Shown here: positions 6,986 to 15,872 of the stretch, piece by piece | How positions within the stretch are numbered: position 1 is the stretch's first letter | How the letters are laid out: each line of letters begins with the position of its first letter | Source of the DNA: Paenibacillus sp. AN1007 | Lineage (GTDB): Bacteria > Bacillota > Bacilli > Paenibacillales > Paenibacillaceae | Assembly: GCF_040702995.1 (NCBI RefSeq) | Contig: NZ_CP159992.1 | Location: forward strand, 3,311,501 to 3,375,500 | Direction of reading: 5' to 3' | DNA: 64,000 bases | The notes under the pieces: generated by a model | The model's input: only the letters and a program-made list of their open reading frames with translations | Databases searched by the model: none | Told to the model about the DNA's origin: nothing | Program-made: the position numbers and the translations under genes

Positions 6986-9079
6986 TTGAAGTCGAATACA
7001 GGTAAAAGGCTGCTGCAGTATGCCTTGAAAGCCAAAGGCACATTTATTGCTGCCTTAATCATGCTGACGATTGGTGTCGCGGCTGAACTTGCCGGACCCT
7101 TTATCGCCAAATCTATGATTGATAACCATCTGCTCGCCATTGAGCAGCCATTTTACGAGACTGCTGCTTCGAAGGAAGCCGCAGTCTATCAAGGAAAAAA
7201 TTATAAGCGTGAAGGGTTACTCGCACCAGACGAACCCAAAGGCGCCGAGGTTCGAGTGCTGCAGGCCGGCAAAAGCTTTTATTTTGTAAACGAGCCGGTC
7301 AGTGCCCCGGACGGCGACCGTTCCTACTCGAACGGAACCTTGACCGTGACTCGTGCGGGTGAAGTCACAGGACAGTACGCGGCAGTGCCGCTGTCTGCAG
7401 GCGAACTTTTTGCCTTTTACAAACCCGAGATGCCGAGCATCTATCAATTAATTGTGTATTATCTGATCTTCCTTGTCATCTCCGTTATTATGGAGTTCGG
7501 TAAAACCTTCTGGCTGCAGTCCTCTGCCAACAAGGTCATTCAGCGGCTTCGCAATGATGTATATGCGCACATTCAGCGGCTGCCGGTGCACTTTTTTGAT
7601 AATCTGCCCGCAGGTAAGGTCGTCTCCCGGGTCACCAATGATACCGAGGCCGTTAAAGATCTTTTTGTAGCCGTGCTGTCCAACTTTTTCTCAGGTATCA
7701 TTACAATAACGGGAGTGTATATTGCGCTCTTCCTGCTCGATGTACGTCTGGGTCTGATCTCCCTGTTCGTTGTACCGATGCTTATTGCGTGGATCGTATT
7801 GTATCGAAAATTTGCTACCCGTTACAACACCATCATCCGCTCACGGCTGAGTGAGATCAATGCGATTATTAACGAATCCATCCAAGGAATGTCCATCATT
7901 CGTGTATTCCGCCGCCAGAAACAGACCCGGCAGGAGTTCGAAGAATTGAACGAAGACTATATGAAACATCAGAACAAAATGCTGAACCTGAACGCATTTA
8001 CCTCTCATAACCTGGTGAATGTGCTGCGGAATATCGCCTTTGCCGTGGTTCTGTGGTACTTCGGGGCAGGCGCAATCACCGGCACGAGCATTATTTCACT
8101 TGGTGTGCTGTATGCCTTTGTCGATGTTCTCGGTCGCTTGTTCCAGCCAATCATCGGTATGGTGAATCAGCTTGCGAATCTGGATTCCTCTCTGGTTTCC
8201 GCCGGGCGTGTATTTGAACTTATGGATGAAAAAGGAGAACCGGTTACGGACGGTTCCATGCCAAGATACAAAGGCAATGTTGTCTTTGACGATGTATCCT
8301 TTGCTTATAAAAAAGATTACGTGCTGAACAATATCTCGTTCAAAGCATCACAGGGTCAGACGGTGGCTCTAGTGGGTCACACCGGTTCAGGCAAAAGCTC
8401 CATCATTAACCTGCTTTTCCGGTTCTATGATCCGCAAAAAGGTAAAATTACAATCGACGGACAGAATGTCAAAGAGATACCCAAACAGTGGATTCGGGAG
8501 CATATGGGGATCGTACTGCAGGACCCTTATCTTTTCACAGGCACGATTGCTTCCAATGTCAGTCTGGGTGATGAAAAAATTTCCCGGGCACGTATTGAGC
8601 AGGCGCTGCGTGATGTGGGTGCAGAACGTATTTTGGCGCATCTGCCCCAGGGCTTTGACGAGCCTGTCGTAGAGAAAGGCAGCACGCTGTCTGCGGGACA
8701 GCGCCAGCTGATTTCGTTTGCCAGGGCACTCGCGTTTGATCCGGCGATTCTCATTCTGGACGAAGCGACCGCCAATATTGATACAGAGACGGAAGCACTG
8801 ATTCAGAATGCTCTGGAGGTCCTGAAAAAAGGACGTACCACCTTCATCATTGCCCACCGCCTTTCAACCATTCGCTCCGCTGATCAGATTCTCGTTCTGC
8901 ACCGCGGAAGAATCGTGGAGCAGGGTGCGCATGACGAACTGATGGAGCTGAAAGGTCGTTACTATCAGATGTATCAGCTGCAGCAGGGTGCTCAGGGCGA
9001 AGTCATCACCGATAAGTCTGCTCGTGAGGCGGATTCTTTCAGTACAGCTTCGGCATCGCTCGCAGGAGGGAATGTGTAA
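6986..9079 (+). CDS. bmrD: Heterodimeric multidrug ABC exporter subunit, BmrD (YheH) type
   Basis: The partner subunit of 697 residues. Between the first membrane helix (about 17-37) and the second (about 150-172) lies a hydrophilic stretch of roughly 100 residues (PKGAEVRVLQAGKSF ... TLTVTRAGEVTGQYAAV), matching the extracellular domain typical of BmrD. In the nucleotide domain Walker A GHTGSGKSS is near 464-472, the signature LSAGQRQL near 569 and Walker B ILILDEATANID has the catalytic Glu593. So this subunit supplies the active Walker B. Translation starts at TTG behind AGGAGG, 12 bases after bmrC ends. The acidic and serine-rich last 30 residues are an extra tail. A strong terminator follows. 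Confidence 0.92.
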   Translation: MKSNTGKRLLQYALKAKGTFIAALIMLTIGVAAELAGPFIAKSMIDNHLLAIEQPFYETAASKEAAVYQGKNYKREGLLAPDEPKGAEVRVLQAGKSFYFVNEPVSAPDGDRSYSNGTLTVTRAGEVTGQYAAVPLSAGELFAFYKPEMPSIYQLIVYYLIFLVISVIMEFGKTFWLQSSANKVIQRLRNDVYAHIQRLPVHFFDNLPAGKVVSRVTNDTEAVKDLFVAVLSNFFSGIITITGVYIALFLLDVRLGLISLFVVPMLIAWIVLYRKFATRYNTIIRSRLSEINAIINESIQGMSIIRVFRRQKQTRQEFEELNEDYMKHQNKMLNLNAFTSHNLVNVLRNIAFAVVLWYFGAGAITGTSIISLGVLYAFVDVLGRLFQPIIGMVNQLANLDSSLVSAGRVFELMDEKGEPVTDGSMPRYKGNVVFDDVSFAYKKDYVLNNISFKASQGQTVALVGHTGSGKSSIINLLFRFYDPQKGKITIDGQNVKEIPKQWIREHMGIVLQDPYLFTGTIASNVSLGDEKISRARIEQALRDVGAERILAHLPQGFDEPVVEKGSTLSAGQRQLISFARALAFDPAILILDEATANIDTETEALIQNALEVLKKGRTTFIIAHRLSTIRSADQILVLHRGRIVEQGAHDELMELKGRYYQMYQLQQGAQGEVITDKSAREADSFSTASASLAGGNV

Positions 9080-9145
9080 GAGAACTCGCACCTCTCTGGC
9101 CTGCTCCTGTACTGCTATGCTGTGCACTGACAGGAGTCTTAAAAC

Positions 9146-9199
9146 CCAAAAAAAACGCTCTGTGCAGCAGCCTTCCGGCTGCTGTCAGAGCGTTTTTTT
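9146..9199. terminator. Bidirectional terminator after bmrD
   Basis: ACGCTCTG...CAGAGCGT with inner CAGCAGCC/GGCTGCTG forms a long stem. It is preceded by a run of A and followed by seven T, so it serves both bmrD and the convergent ydcF-like gene. Confidence 0.88.
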
Positions 9200-9239
9200 A
9201 TGATCCTAGAGACAGATTATGAAGGGTATCTCTTCCTTA

Positions 9240-9872
9240 TTAATTCCAGCCTTTCAGAGTATATCCCATATACATTACCGTCTCTCTGACCAGAAAAGGG
9301 ATCTTGCTGCGCCAGCTGCGGTATGCTGTCGTTTCTGTCGGTGATGGAACAGCATCCATGCCAAGTTCGCTCGCCATTTTCATCGATCTCTTCATATGCA
9401 GCGGGTCGCTGACAATCGTATAAGTTCGATATCCTTCCTTCTTTCCTATTTCAAGCGAGTACAGCAGATTCTCCCGGGTTATGACTGACTTCGTTTCGAT
9501 AAGAATGTGCTCTGGTCTCACGCCATGTGAGACAGCATACTGGCGTCCTACCCATGCTTCCGTGGGTGTACTGCTGTCTCTGGAGCCTCCTGTAAAGATC
9601 AGATGACGCACCGTACCGTCCTTATAGAGCCGAACAGCTTGTTCAATTCGCTCACGAAATACCGGTGACGGATTCTCCCCTTGTACCGCCGCACCCAGAA
9701 CAACAGCTGCGTCCGATGGGCGGTGTGAACCTTCGTTCATGTAGGCAAGGATGCCTCCGGCTGTAAACCCTGCCCAGAAAATGATGGATAACAGGACAGC
9801 GCCTATTCCCCAATATAAGATTCGCTGCATTGGATGTTTAAGATCAGGTCTGATCAAAGGGCGGCTGCTCAT
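9240..9872 (-). CDS. YdcF/SanA-family (DUF218) membrane-anchored protein
   Basis: A 210-residue protein with one membrane helix near residues 20-42 and an outside DUF218 domain: DAAVVLGAAVQGENPSPVF, LIFTGG, 'ETKSVITRENL' and 'TIVSDPLHMKRS'. DUF218 proteins such as SanA and YdcF are tied to envelope integrity; the biochemical activity is not settled. Its ATG overlaps the TAA of the upstream HEPN-like gene by one base, so the two are co-translated. Confidence 0.88.
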   Translation of the reverse strand: MSSRPLIRPDLKHPMQRILYWGIGAVLLSIIFWAGFTAGGILAYMNEGSHRPSDAAVVLGAAVQGENPSPVFRERIEQAVRLYKDGTVRHLIFTGGSRDSSTPTEAWVGRQYAVSHGVRPEHILIETKSVITRENLLYSLEIGKKEGYRTYTIVSDPLHMKRSMKMASELGMDAVPSPTETTAYRSWRSKIPFLVRETVMYMGYTLKGWN

Positions 9873-10414
9873 TATTCCTCATCCAGTCTCTGTTCCTGAA
9901 AACTAGCGGCATGCATCCGTTCCAGAGCAGCCCATGCTGCGGCAGATTCATCCTTTAGTCCCAGTGCTGCAATCCAGGCGCTTGTATATTGCTGGAGTGT
10001 AATCTCCAGTTCCTGAGCACGCTCCTTGAAATCTTCCAGTTCCTTAATCATTCGTGTCCGTCCCTCGGGACTGAATGTTTCATGAATGCGTTCCTTGAAG
10101 TAATGATGCACGATTCGGTTTCGCTGCTGCCATAATTCATTCAATCTGGTCGTTTCTTCTTCCGAAAAAGTAAAATGGTGGCGCGCCTCATGGATAAGCT
10201 GTCCCAATGAACTGCTCATTTTCCGTTCGTACAGCTCCTCCAGTTCTTCCTCGGATACCACTTTGCCCTGAGACATCTTGGTTAACAAAATGAGATTAAC
10301 CAGCTGCTGTTCCAGCGCCTGTCCATAATATACGGCCAAGCCGTAGTAGGCAAACAGTTCCTTGGAGTGTTCGCTGTCCAGCATGAAACCATCCTGGAAA
10401 TCCGTGTTCTGCAT
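9872..10414 (-). CDS. Small helical protein with HEPN-like RNxxxH motif
   Basis: A soluble, mostly helical protein of 180 residues. Residues 98-104 read RNRIVHH, a fit to the Rx4-6H motif of HEPN-fold RNases and related non-catalytic HEPN proteins, set within a helix (LNELWQQRNRIVHHYFKERI). The first 50 residues (FAYYGLAVYYGQALEQQLVNLILL) also look like the first HEPN helix. No nucleotidyltransferase partner of the MNT type adjoins it, so a toxin-antitoxin pair is unlikely. It shares an operon with the ydcF-like gene (one-base overlap). Start ATG is nine bases after AAGGAG. Function is unknown. Confidence 0.75.
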   Translation of the reverse strand: MQNTDFQDGFMLDSEHSKELFAYYGLAVYYGQALEQQLVNLILLTKMSQGKVVSEEELEELYERKMSSSLGQLIHEARHHFTFSEEETTRLNELWQQRNRIVHHYFKERIHETFSPEGRTRMIKELEDFKERAQELEITLQQYTSAWIAALGLKDESAAAWAALERMHAASFQEQRLDEE

Positions 10415-10556
10415 ATGCGAGCGCTCCTTTCATCCGTGCGTCTTGGCTGTTTCATATGACTCTATCGTAACCAAACCGCAAACAACATTCAAGCTGCCGG
10501 ACAGGACAGCGCCTAACTTCGTTATTCCATGGATTTTCTTCAGGATCTGAACAAGG

Positions 10557-12341
10557 TCACATCCGCTCTGGAGCCTGCACGCCAAGCAAAGACAAGCTGT
10601 AAGCCAGACGTTCGGCAGTACGCGCTGCCAGTTTTACCCGAAAAGCTTTCGTGCCGGGAGGCGCGTCTGCAATTCGCTCGGCATGATAGAAGCGGTTAAA
10701 CGCTTGAGCGACATCGATCGTATATTTGGCAATGACCGAAGGTTCACTGCGAAGCACTGCTTTTTCCAGATAGGATGGGTATTCAGCAAGCAGCTTCAGC
10801 AGCGCCCACGACGTATCTCCCACAGCATCCGCAGCAAGGTGATCCCTAAGATGCCTATCCAAATGTGATCCTTCAGCCTCAAGCTCTGCATTTACCTCAA
10901 TGTTCTCCGCAGCAGACCCTTTCAACGGATCTGTCACCTTCTCCCGTTCATCACGCGACACATTCGCGGCTTTGGCAAGCACACTTTGAATCCGGGCATA
11001 GGTATACTGCACATAAGGCCCCGTCTCTCCTTCGAAACTCACCGCATCATCCAGCGAGAAATCGATATCATTCATGCGATTGCTGCGCAGGTCACCGAAA
11101 ATAATCGCTCCCACACCAACGGCTTCAGCTACCTGTTCAGACTGTTCCAGATTCGGATTTTTATCCTGAATGATCTGCTGGGCACGCGCAACGGCTTCAT
11201 CCAGCACTTCCTGCAAAAAGACAACCTTCCCCCGGCGTGTAGACATCTTCCGCCCTTCAAAGCGCATCAAGCCGAACGGAATATGTTCACAGTTGTCTGC
11301 CCATTCGTAACCCATCTTGGACAGCACCGTAAACACCTGACGGAAATGAAGTTTTTGCTCGCCGCCAACGACGTATAACAAGCGATCTGCCTGCATAATG
11401 TTCCGACGATAGATGGCTGTCGCCAAATCCCGGGTTGGATATATGGTTGTTCCATCCTTTTTTATGATCAGACATGGCGGCATATTTTCTTCATCCAACC
11501 TTACCACGAGAGCACCGTCGCTCTCCTCCAGCAGCCCTTTATCCTGCAGTTCTTCAACGACTGCACCCATCTTGTCATTATAGAAGCTTTCGCCCAGTGT
11601 ATAGTCAAAATCAACATTTAATCGTTCATACATCCGGTTGAACTCCTGCATACTTACTTTTACAAAGAATGCCCATAACCGCTGAGCTTCATCATCTCCC
11701 TGTTCCAGTTTGCGGAACCATTCCCGGGCCTCCGTCTCCAGTGTCGGGTCCTGCTCCGCCTCGTCATGGAAACGAACGTACAGCTCCAGGGAATTGCGAA
11801 TAGGGTCAGCCTGCAGCGCTTCTTCATTCCCCCACCGCTTATAAGCCGTAATTTGTTTGCCAAACTGAGTGCCCCAGTCCCCCAAGTGATTTACACTTAT
11901 TGAGGTGTAACCCGCTTCTTGATAGAGACGATACAGCGCTGCACCAATTACAGTTGAACGCAGATGCCCGATGCCGAAAGGTTTCGCAATGTTAGGCGAG
12001 GACATGTCGATTAGTACACGCGCTCCTTGACCCAGCTGCAGTTTGCCAAATGTTTCGCTGCCCAGTTCCTGCAGCAGCTCAGGTGCCAGCACCTTCCTGT
12101 CAAAACGAATGTTCACATACGGTCCGGCAGCTGCGGCATCTGTTCCGGCAGCCTGCAGTGCAGCAGCAATCTCACCAGCAATAACAACCGGTGCCTTCTT
12201 GAGCGACTTGGCCAGTGTAAAGCAAGGAAATGCTGCGTCTCCCATCTGCTCCTGCGGCGGGATTTCCAACAATTTTAATACTTCTTCCTCTGTGAGCCCT
12301 GTGAGCGGGGCAATCTGAACTGCAGCCTGCTTCATTAACAC
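10557..12341 (-). CDS. argS: Arginyl-tRNA synthetase
   Basis: Class I synthetase that charges tRNA-Arg. The N-terminal Arg-tRNA synthetase domain (about 1-95) is followed by the catalytic core with the HIGH-type motif in SPNIAKPFGIGHLRST (near residue 130) and a KMSKS-like MSTRRGK (near 400). The C-terminal DALR anticodon domain ends in the usual 'LLGVQAPERM'. I place the start at GTG 12341, eight bases after AAGGAG; the following in-frame ATG at 12335 is the alternative. Upstream in-frame codons lie in the T-box terminator and are not translated. Expression is under the T-box leader at 12342-12714. No terminator of its own is obvious before the HEPN-like gene. Confidence 0.95.
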   Translation of the reverse strand: MLMKQAAVQIAPLTGLTEEEVLKLLEIPPQEQMGDAAFPCFTLAKSLKKAPVVIAGEIAAALQAAGTDAAAAGPYVNIRFDRKVLAPELLQELGSETFGKLQLGQGARVLIDMSSPNIAKPFGIGHLRSTVIGAALYRLYQEAGYTSISVNHLGDWGTQFGKQITAYKRWGNEEALQADPIRNSLELYVRFHDEAEQDPTLETEAREWFRKLEQGDDEAQRLWAFFVKVSMQEFNRMYERLNVDFDYTLGESFYNDKMGAVVEELQDKGLLEESDGALVVRLDEENMPPCLIIKKDGTTIYPTRDLATAIYRRNIMQADRLLYVVGGEQKLHFRQVFTVLSKMGYEWADNCEHIPFGLMRFEGRKMSTRRGKVVFLQEVLDEAVARAQQIIQDKNPNLEQSEQVAEAVGVGAIIFGDLRSNRMNDIDFSLDDAVSFEGETGPYVQYTYARIQSVLAKAANVSRDEREKVTDPLKGSAAENIEVNAELEAEGSHLDRHLRDHLAADAVGDTSWALLKLLAEYPSYLEKAVLRSEPSVIAKYTIDVAQAFNRFYHAERIADAPPGTKAFRVKLAARTAERLAYSLSLLGVQAPERM

Positions 12342-12714
12342 GTGAAACACTCCTTCTCCGAATCGTATATAGTTAAAATAAAATGCAAAAAAGCTCTCGT
12401 CTCTAAAAATCAAGAGACGAGAGCTGTGTTTACAGTTCCCGCGGTACCACTCTAAGTGAATTGTCAGATGAAATGCTTAAGATGCATGTCAAAACTTACG
12501 ATTCCGCTCGGTGCAAATAACGGCTGCAGGCCGGATTACCCTCAAATCCAAGATATACAATCCTGCAGGACTATATATATAGCTTCGGATAACCATCTCA
12601 CGGGTGCGCTTCACTCAGGACATTCCATGCCGGCTTACACCTGCCCCGGCTCGCTGTTATGGTTGAATCTGAGCTACTCTCCCGATCATTGATACTGCTG
12701 TATTTTATTCATTG
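12342..12714 (-). ncRNA. T-box riboswitch controlling argS
   Basis: The leader has the T-box sequence AGAGTGGTACCGCG on the minus strand (12440-12453), which pairs with the free CCA end of uncharged tRNA. It ends in a strong intrinsic terminator (12387-12425, AGCTCTCGTCTCT stem, six T). Stem I lies at about 12550-12714. A CGC triplet followed by A in AAGCGCACC (about 12610) is a fair candidate for the arginine specifier; this is my inference from the usual 'codon plus purine' rule. Binding of uncharged tRNA-Arg would form the antiterminator and allow argS transcription. Confidence 0.92.
12387..12425 (-). terminator. T-box terminator hairpin of argS leader
   Basis: AGCTCTCGTCTCT and its exact complement with a nine-base loop, then TTTTTT on the minus strand. 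The 5' arm competes with antiterminator pairing to the T-box sequence. Confidence 0.9.
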
Positions 12715-12720
12715 CAGATT

Positions 12721-12749
12721 ATTATACATATCCTGGTATGCCTTGGCAA
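12721..12749 (-). promoter_or_regulatory. Sigma-A promoter of the argS T-box transcript
   Basis: On the minus strand TTGCCA and a perfect TATAAT are 17 bases apart, directly before the T-box leader. Confidence 0.75.
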
Positions 12750-12806
12750 CCTGATAATCTACCTGCCTGCTTGAACATGCACTTTTTCATAAAGGACATC
12801 CATAGC

Positions 12807-12870
12807 AAAAACCCCCTGAATGAACGAATGCAGGCGTCCGAATTCCTGCATTTCTGCTTATTCAAGGGGA
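12807..12870 (-). terminator. Terminator of the copper-binding protein gene
   Basis: CCCCTTGAAT...ATTCAGGGGG with inner AATGCAGG/CCTGCATT, followed by TTTTTG on the minus strand. Confidence 0.82.
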
Positions 12871-12941
12871 TCATTACTAACACCATATGTTATTTACATC
12901 TATATCCTACATGGTTAAACATGATTTCAATAACGTACAGA

Positions 12942-13277
12942 TTAGGCCACGGCTGCCATTAAACGGCAGGCTTCAGCACATGCACGGCAGGCTTCTGCGC
13001 AGGCTTGGCAGTGGTCATGTTCGTGTTTGCCGCATTCCGCCGCACAAGCTTCACATGCTTTGACGCACAATTCACAGATTTCGCCGATAAAGTCACTTCC
13101 ACGAGTCATCGCTTGTGCAGCAAATGCACATATGTCAGCACATTCGCGGTTAAGACGAATACAATCACGCAGCATAGCCAGATCATATTCTTTCAGACTT
13201 GATATGTAACATACATTGCAAGCATTCATGCACTCCAGGCAAGCATCGATACATTGTTGGTATTGTTGTTGTGTCAT
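12942..13277 (-). CDS. Four-helix-bundle copper-binding protein (Csp/YhjQ type)
   Basis: A 111-residue protein of four helices with cysteines spaced to face the core: CIDACLECMNACNVC, CIRLNRECADIC, CELCVKACEACAAEC and CQACAEACRACAEAC. This CxxxC pattern is that of the Csp cytosolic copper-storage proteins (DUF326), which hold many Cu(I) ions. There are 17 or so cysteines in 111 residues. There is no signal peptide, so it is cytosolic. Start ATG follows GGGAGG. The next gene upstream is a COG0523 metal GTPase 67 bases away with its own start, a suggestive metal neighbourhood but not clearly one operon. Confidence 0.9.
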   Translation of the reverse strand: MTQQQYQQCIDACLECMNACNVCYISSLKEYDLAMLRDCIRLNRECADICAFAAQAMTRGSDFIGEICELCVKACEACAAECGKHEHDHCQACAEACRACAEACRLMAAVA

Positions 13278-13344
13278 TTAAAGTTACCTCCCAGGCAAAG
13301 TTTGCTATGCTTCTTAATACCCATCCGGAAGGAACTTTGAACCA

Positions 13345-14442
13345 TTACTCTTGTTTTATTGCTTCCAGTTCCAGTAACTGTTCACGAATGACAGTCTGAT
13401 CAAAATGTTCACCAATGAACACGGCAACATTCGGTACTTCACCTTGCGGTGTGATCTTCATATAATCCGATTCACGATAGGCATATTGAAACCAGAACCG
13501 GCTTGCCGTATCACTAAAAGAGAGAATACCTTTTGCCCGGTAGATATCACGCGGCAAACCAGCCACAAACCGTTCAAACGCTTCGCTGTTCACCGGCTGG
13601 CTGAAATAATGCGTATATACCATCACATGTTCATGTGACGTATGAGGCCTGGAGGCAAGCTTGTGCTGAGAATCCGAAGAATTACTGTGATGTCCATGTT
13701 TATACTCATGTCCATGACTGCATCCATGTGTACGACAGGCATCTGTATGCACATGATGCTCAGCTTCATCGTTTGATTTTCCAATATCTGCACCAGACTG
13801 CTGCAGGTGAATCTCATTGCCGCTGTGAAGCAAATGTTCCATCTGCACTTCACATTTGACCGTAGGAATCACCGGGGCAAAGCCGTTCCACTTGTTCAAC
13901 AGCTGTTCCAGTTCCCGCAGCTGCTCTGTTTGAACGCGATCCGTTTTATTCAAAAGAAGCACGGATGCACAGCGAATCTGTTCCTGCATCAGCTTGAATG
14001 TTTTACCCTTCTGCTCCTGATACAGACCCGACAGATGAGCTGCGTCGACCACGGTGATCAGACTTTTCAACTCCAGCCGCATATACAGCGAAGTCTCCGT
14101 TACGGCATCCAGTATTTCCATCGGATTGGCCGCACCGGTTGCCTCAATTACGATTACATCGGGCGACTCTTCCTGAACGAGGTCTGCAAGCTGCAGTCCA
14201 AGATCACCACGAACAGTGCAGCAGATGCATCCGCCTAACATTTCCGTCATAGGTACTTCCTCATCTACAATCTGCCCATCCAGATTCACTTCTCCCAGCT
14301 CATTCATCACGACAGCTGGACGAAGTCCCTGCTGCTTCCAGTATTCGATCAGTTTAACGAGCAGTGTCGTTTTGCCGCTTCCCAAAAAACCGGACAGGAT
14401 ATATACAGGAATGCTTTGTTTTTGCTCCTTAGCCATACTCAT
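13345..14442 (-). CDS. CobW/COG0523 G3E GTPase, metal-handling, with His-rich insert
   Basis: A G3E GTPase of 365 residues, of the group that loads metals (mostly Zn) into target proteins. Walker A GFLGSGKT is at residues 18-25, the metal-binding CxCC (C72-I-C74-C75) follows in GGCICC, and the G4 motif NKTD is near 168. A histidine-rich insert near residues 220-270 (HHVHTDAC, HGCSHGHEYKHGHH) probably stores or shuttles metal. The C-terminal CobW_C domain (HYFSQPVNSEAFERFVAGLP ...) is complete. ATG at 14442 is eight bases after AAAGGTG; an in-frame GTG nine bases upstream is less well placed. I see no Zur-box-like repeat upstream. Confidence 0.9.
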   Translation of the reverse strand: MSMAKEQKQSIPVYILSGFLGSGKTTLLVKLIEYWKQQGLRPAVVMNELGEVNLDGQIVDEEVPMTEMLGGCICCTVRGDLGLQLADLVQEESPDVIVIEATGAANPMEILDAVTETSLYMRLELKSLITVVDAAHLSGLYQEQKGKTFKLMQEQIRCASVLLLNKTDRVQTEQLRELEQLLNKWNGFAPVIPTVKCEVQMEHLLHSGNEIHLQQSGADIGKSNDEAEHHVHTDACRTHGCSHGHEYKHGHHSNSSDSQHKLASRPHTSHEHVMVYTHYFSQPVNSEAFERFVAGLPRDIYRAKGILSFSDTASRFWFQYAYRESDYMKITPQGEVPNVAVFIGEHFDQTVIREQLLELEAIKQE

Positions 14443-14563
14443 CTTACACACACCTTTCTGCCAATCATGCGGCCTAGCCTCAGTCTATTTAGCGAGTGTA
14501 CACTATCCTGTAATTGTTGTGCAATACGCTCCCTCTGTTCCTCGATCGCAGTCGAAAACTTCA

Positions 14564-14592
14564 TTGCCTCATTCCCATGAATGGTCTATGCT
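14564..14592 (+). promoter_or_regulatory. Sigma-A type promoter of moaB
   Basis: TTGCCT and TATGCT with a 17-base spacer, 32 bases before the moaB ATG. Confidence 0.5.
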
Positions 14593-14624
14593 ATGAGAAC
14601 AAGTTATTCAAGGAGGATTTCCCC

Positions 14625-15143
14625 ATGACCAATTCAGTTGAACAGCACCGGCAGGAGGCGCCGCAAACGACTGCCTGTATGATAGTCACGGTCTCTGACA
14701 CACGTACCAAAGAAACGGACACCAGCGGTCAGCTTATACACGAGCTGCTGCATCAAGCCGGTTATAAAGTCGTGGAGTATCTCATTACACCTGACGAGAC
14801 AGAACGGATTCAGAGCATCCTGCAGGAAGCTGCTGTACGGGATGATATCGAAGCCGTGCTGCTGAGCGGCGGTACGGGGATCGCTCCCCGGGACAACACG
14901 TACGAAGCTGTATCCTCTCTACTGGACAAAGAATTGCCGGGCTTCGGTGAAATATTCCGCTATCTCAGCTATACCGAGGATATTGGTTCGGCTGCCATAT
15001 TAAGCCGAGCGGTTGCCGGGACAATCGGAAGAACTGCTGTGTTTTCCATGCCAGGGTCACGCGGAGCGGTCAAACTGGCCATGGAGCGTATTATTTTACC
15101 TGAGCTGCGCCATGTGATGCGTGAAATATACAAACCCGTCTGA
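14625..15143 (+). CDS. moaB: MoaB-type molybdopterin biosynthesis protein
   Basis: A 172-residue MoaB/MogA fold protein acting on molybdopterin (adenylylation or a related step of Mo-cofactor synthesis). The motifs TVSDTRTKETDTSG, LLSGGTGIAPRDNTYEAV and the FSMPGSRGAVKLAMERIILPEL end are standard. ATG at 14625 is nine bases after AGGAGG; upstream in-frame codons are not needed. It is the only plus-strand gene between 9.2 and 64 kb and stands alone, with no other moa, mob or moe gene in the window. Confidence 0.92.
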   Translation: MTNSVEQHRQEAPQTTACMIVTVSDTRTKETDTSGQLIHELLHQAGYKVVEYLITPDETERIQSILQEAAVRDDIEAVLLSGGTGIAPRDNTYEAVSSLLDKELPGFGEIFRYLSYTEDIGSAAILSRAVAGTIGRTAVFSMPGSRGAVKLAMERIILPELRHVMREIYKPV

Positions 15144-15176
15144 ACGATTCAGACGGGTTTGTCGCTTCCTTTTTTG
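15131..15176 (+). terminator. Terminator of moaB
   Basis: AAACCCGTCTGA and TTCAGACGGGTTT form a stem that overlaps the moaB stop codon, followed by a T-rich stretch ending in TTTTTT. Confidence 0.75.
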
Positions 15177-15181
15177 CTTCC

Positions 15182-15784
15182 TTATTCTCGCTTACTTCCT
15201 TTATTTAACTTAACTGCGTGCCCCTCCTCTTTTATTTCGTCCAGTACATGCTGAAATACCTGAAGCACATCCTGTTCATACATATCTTTTTCCCCGCCGG
15301 ACGCTGTGTAGACGAACGATACATGCCCCTTGCTGCGAATTGTCGTTCTGCCCATTACGTTTTCCAGCACCGCATTGTCTTTACGCTCGCCGTACATCTC
15401 TTCCATCTGAGCAGTCCGGGTGTCCGCATCACGGTAGATGTGTACTTTGACGATATGCCGTGCACTGCCATTTAATAAATACATGTAAGACATGCCGCCC
15501 TCGCGGTCATCCTCAAACATGTTATTCATTAGTTTAATGTTTTTGGCGGCAAAACCTGCGGTCAGCTCTCTGGCTAACGTTCCATTTAAACCGTGTCCCT
15601 GCTGTTTCGCCCTGAAGTTTCCTTCAGCCGCAGCTTCGCGTGTATAAACCTTTCGCTCCTGCTCTATGGATGCTGCCGTACAAGCTGTCAGAGACCCTAC
15701 CATCACCAGCAGTACTCCACCTAATATCACGCTGCGTCTCGCTTTCCGAACAGCCGGACTCCGTTCCTTTTCATTCAAAGACAT
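15182..15784 (-). CDS. Putative lipoprotein of unknown function
   Basis: A 200-residue protein with a positively charged N-terminus, a hydrophobic segment (19-32) and lipobox LTAC ending at Cys35, so it is very probably anchored outside the membrane by a lipid. The rest (YTREAAAEGNFRAKQQG ... 'MYLLNGSARHIVKVHIY' ... 'SFVYTASGGEKDMYEQDVLQVFQHVLDEI') shows no domain I recognise. Start ATG after AAAGGAAGG. It converges with moaB. Confidence 0.8.
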   Translation of the reverse strand: MSLNEKERSPAVRKARRSVILGGVLLVMVGSLTACTAASIEQERKVYTREAAAEGNFRAKQQGHGLNGTLARELTAGFAAKNIKLMNNMFEDDREGGMSYMYLLNGSARHIVKVHIYRDADTRTAQMEEMYGERKDNAVLENVMGRTTIRSKGHVSFVYTASGGEKDMYEQDVLQVFQHVLDEIKEEGHAVKLNKGSKRE

Positions 15785-15872
15785 ACCTATCCTTCCTTTC
15801 CATGAGCCCCAATATGGTAACTCTCTCAGGTAGAATTAGGATGTCTTGGAGGTAAACCTTTTATTCCATACA

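Noticed and set aside
9872-10414. Toxin-antitoxin (HEPN/MNT) module
   Set aside because: No nucleotidyltransferase antitoxin gene adjoins; the neighbour is a DUF218 membrane protein.
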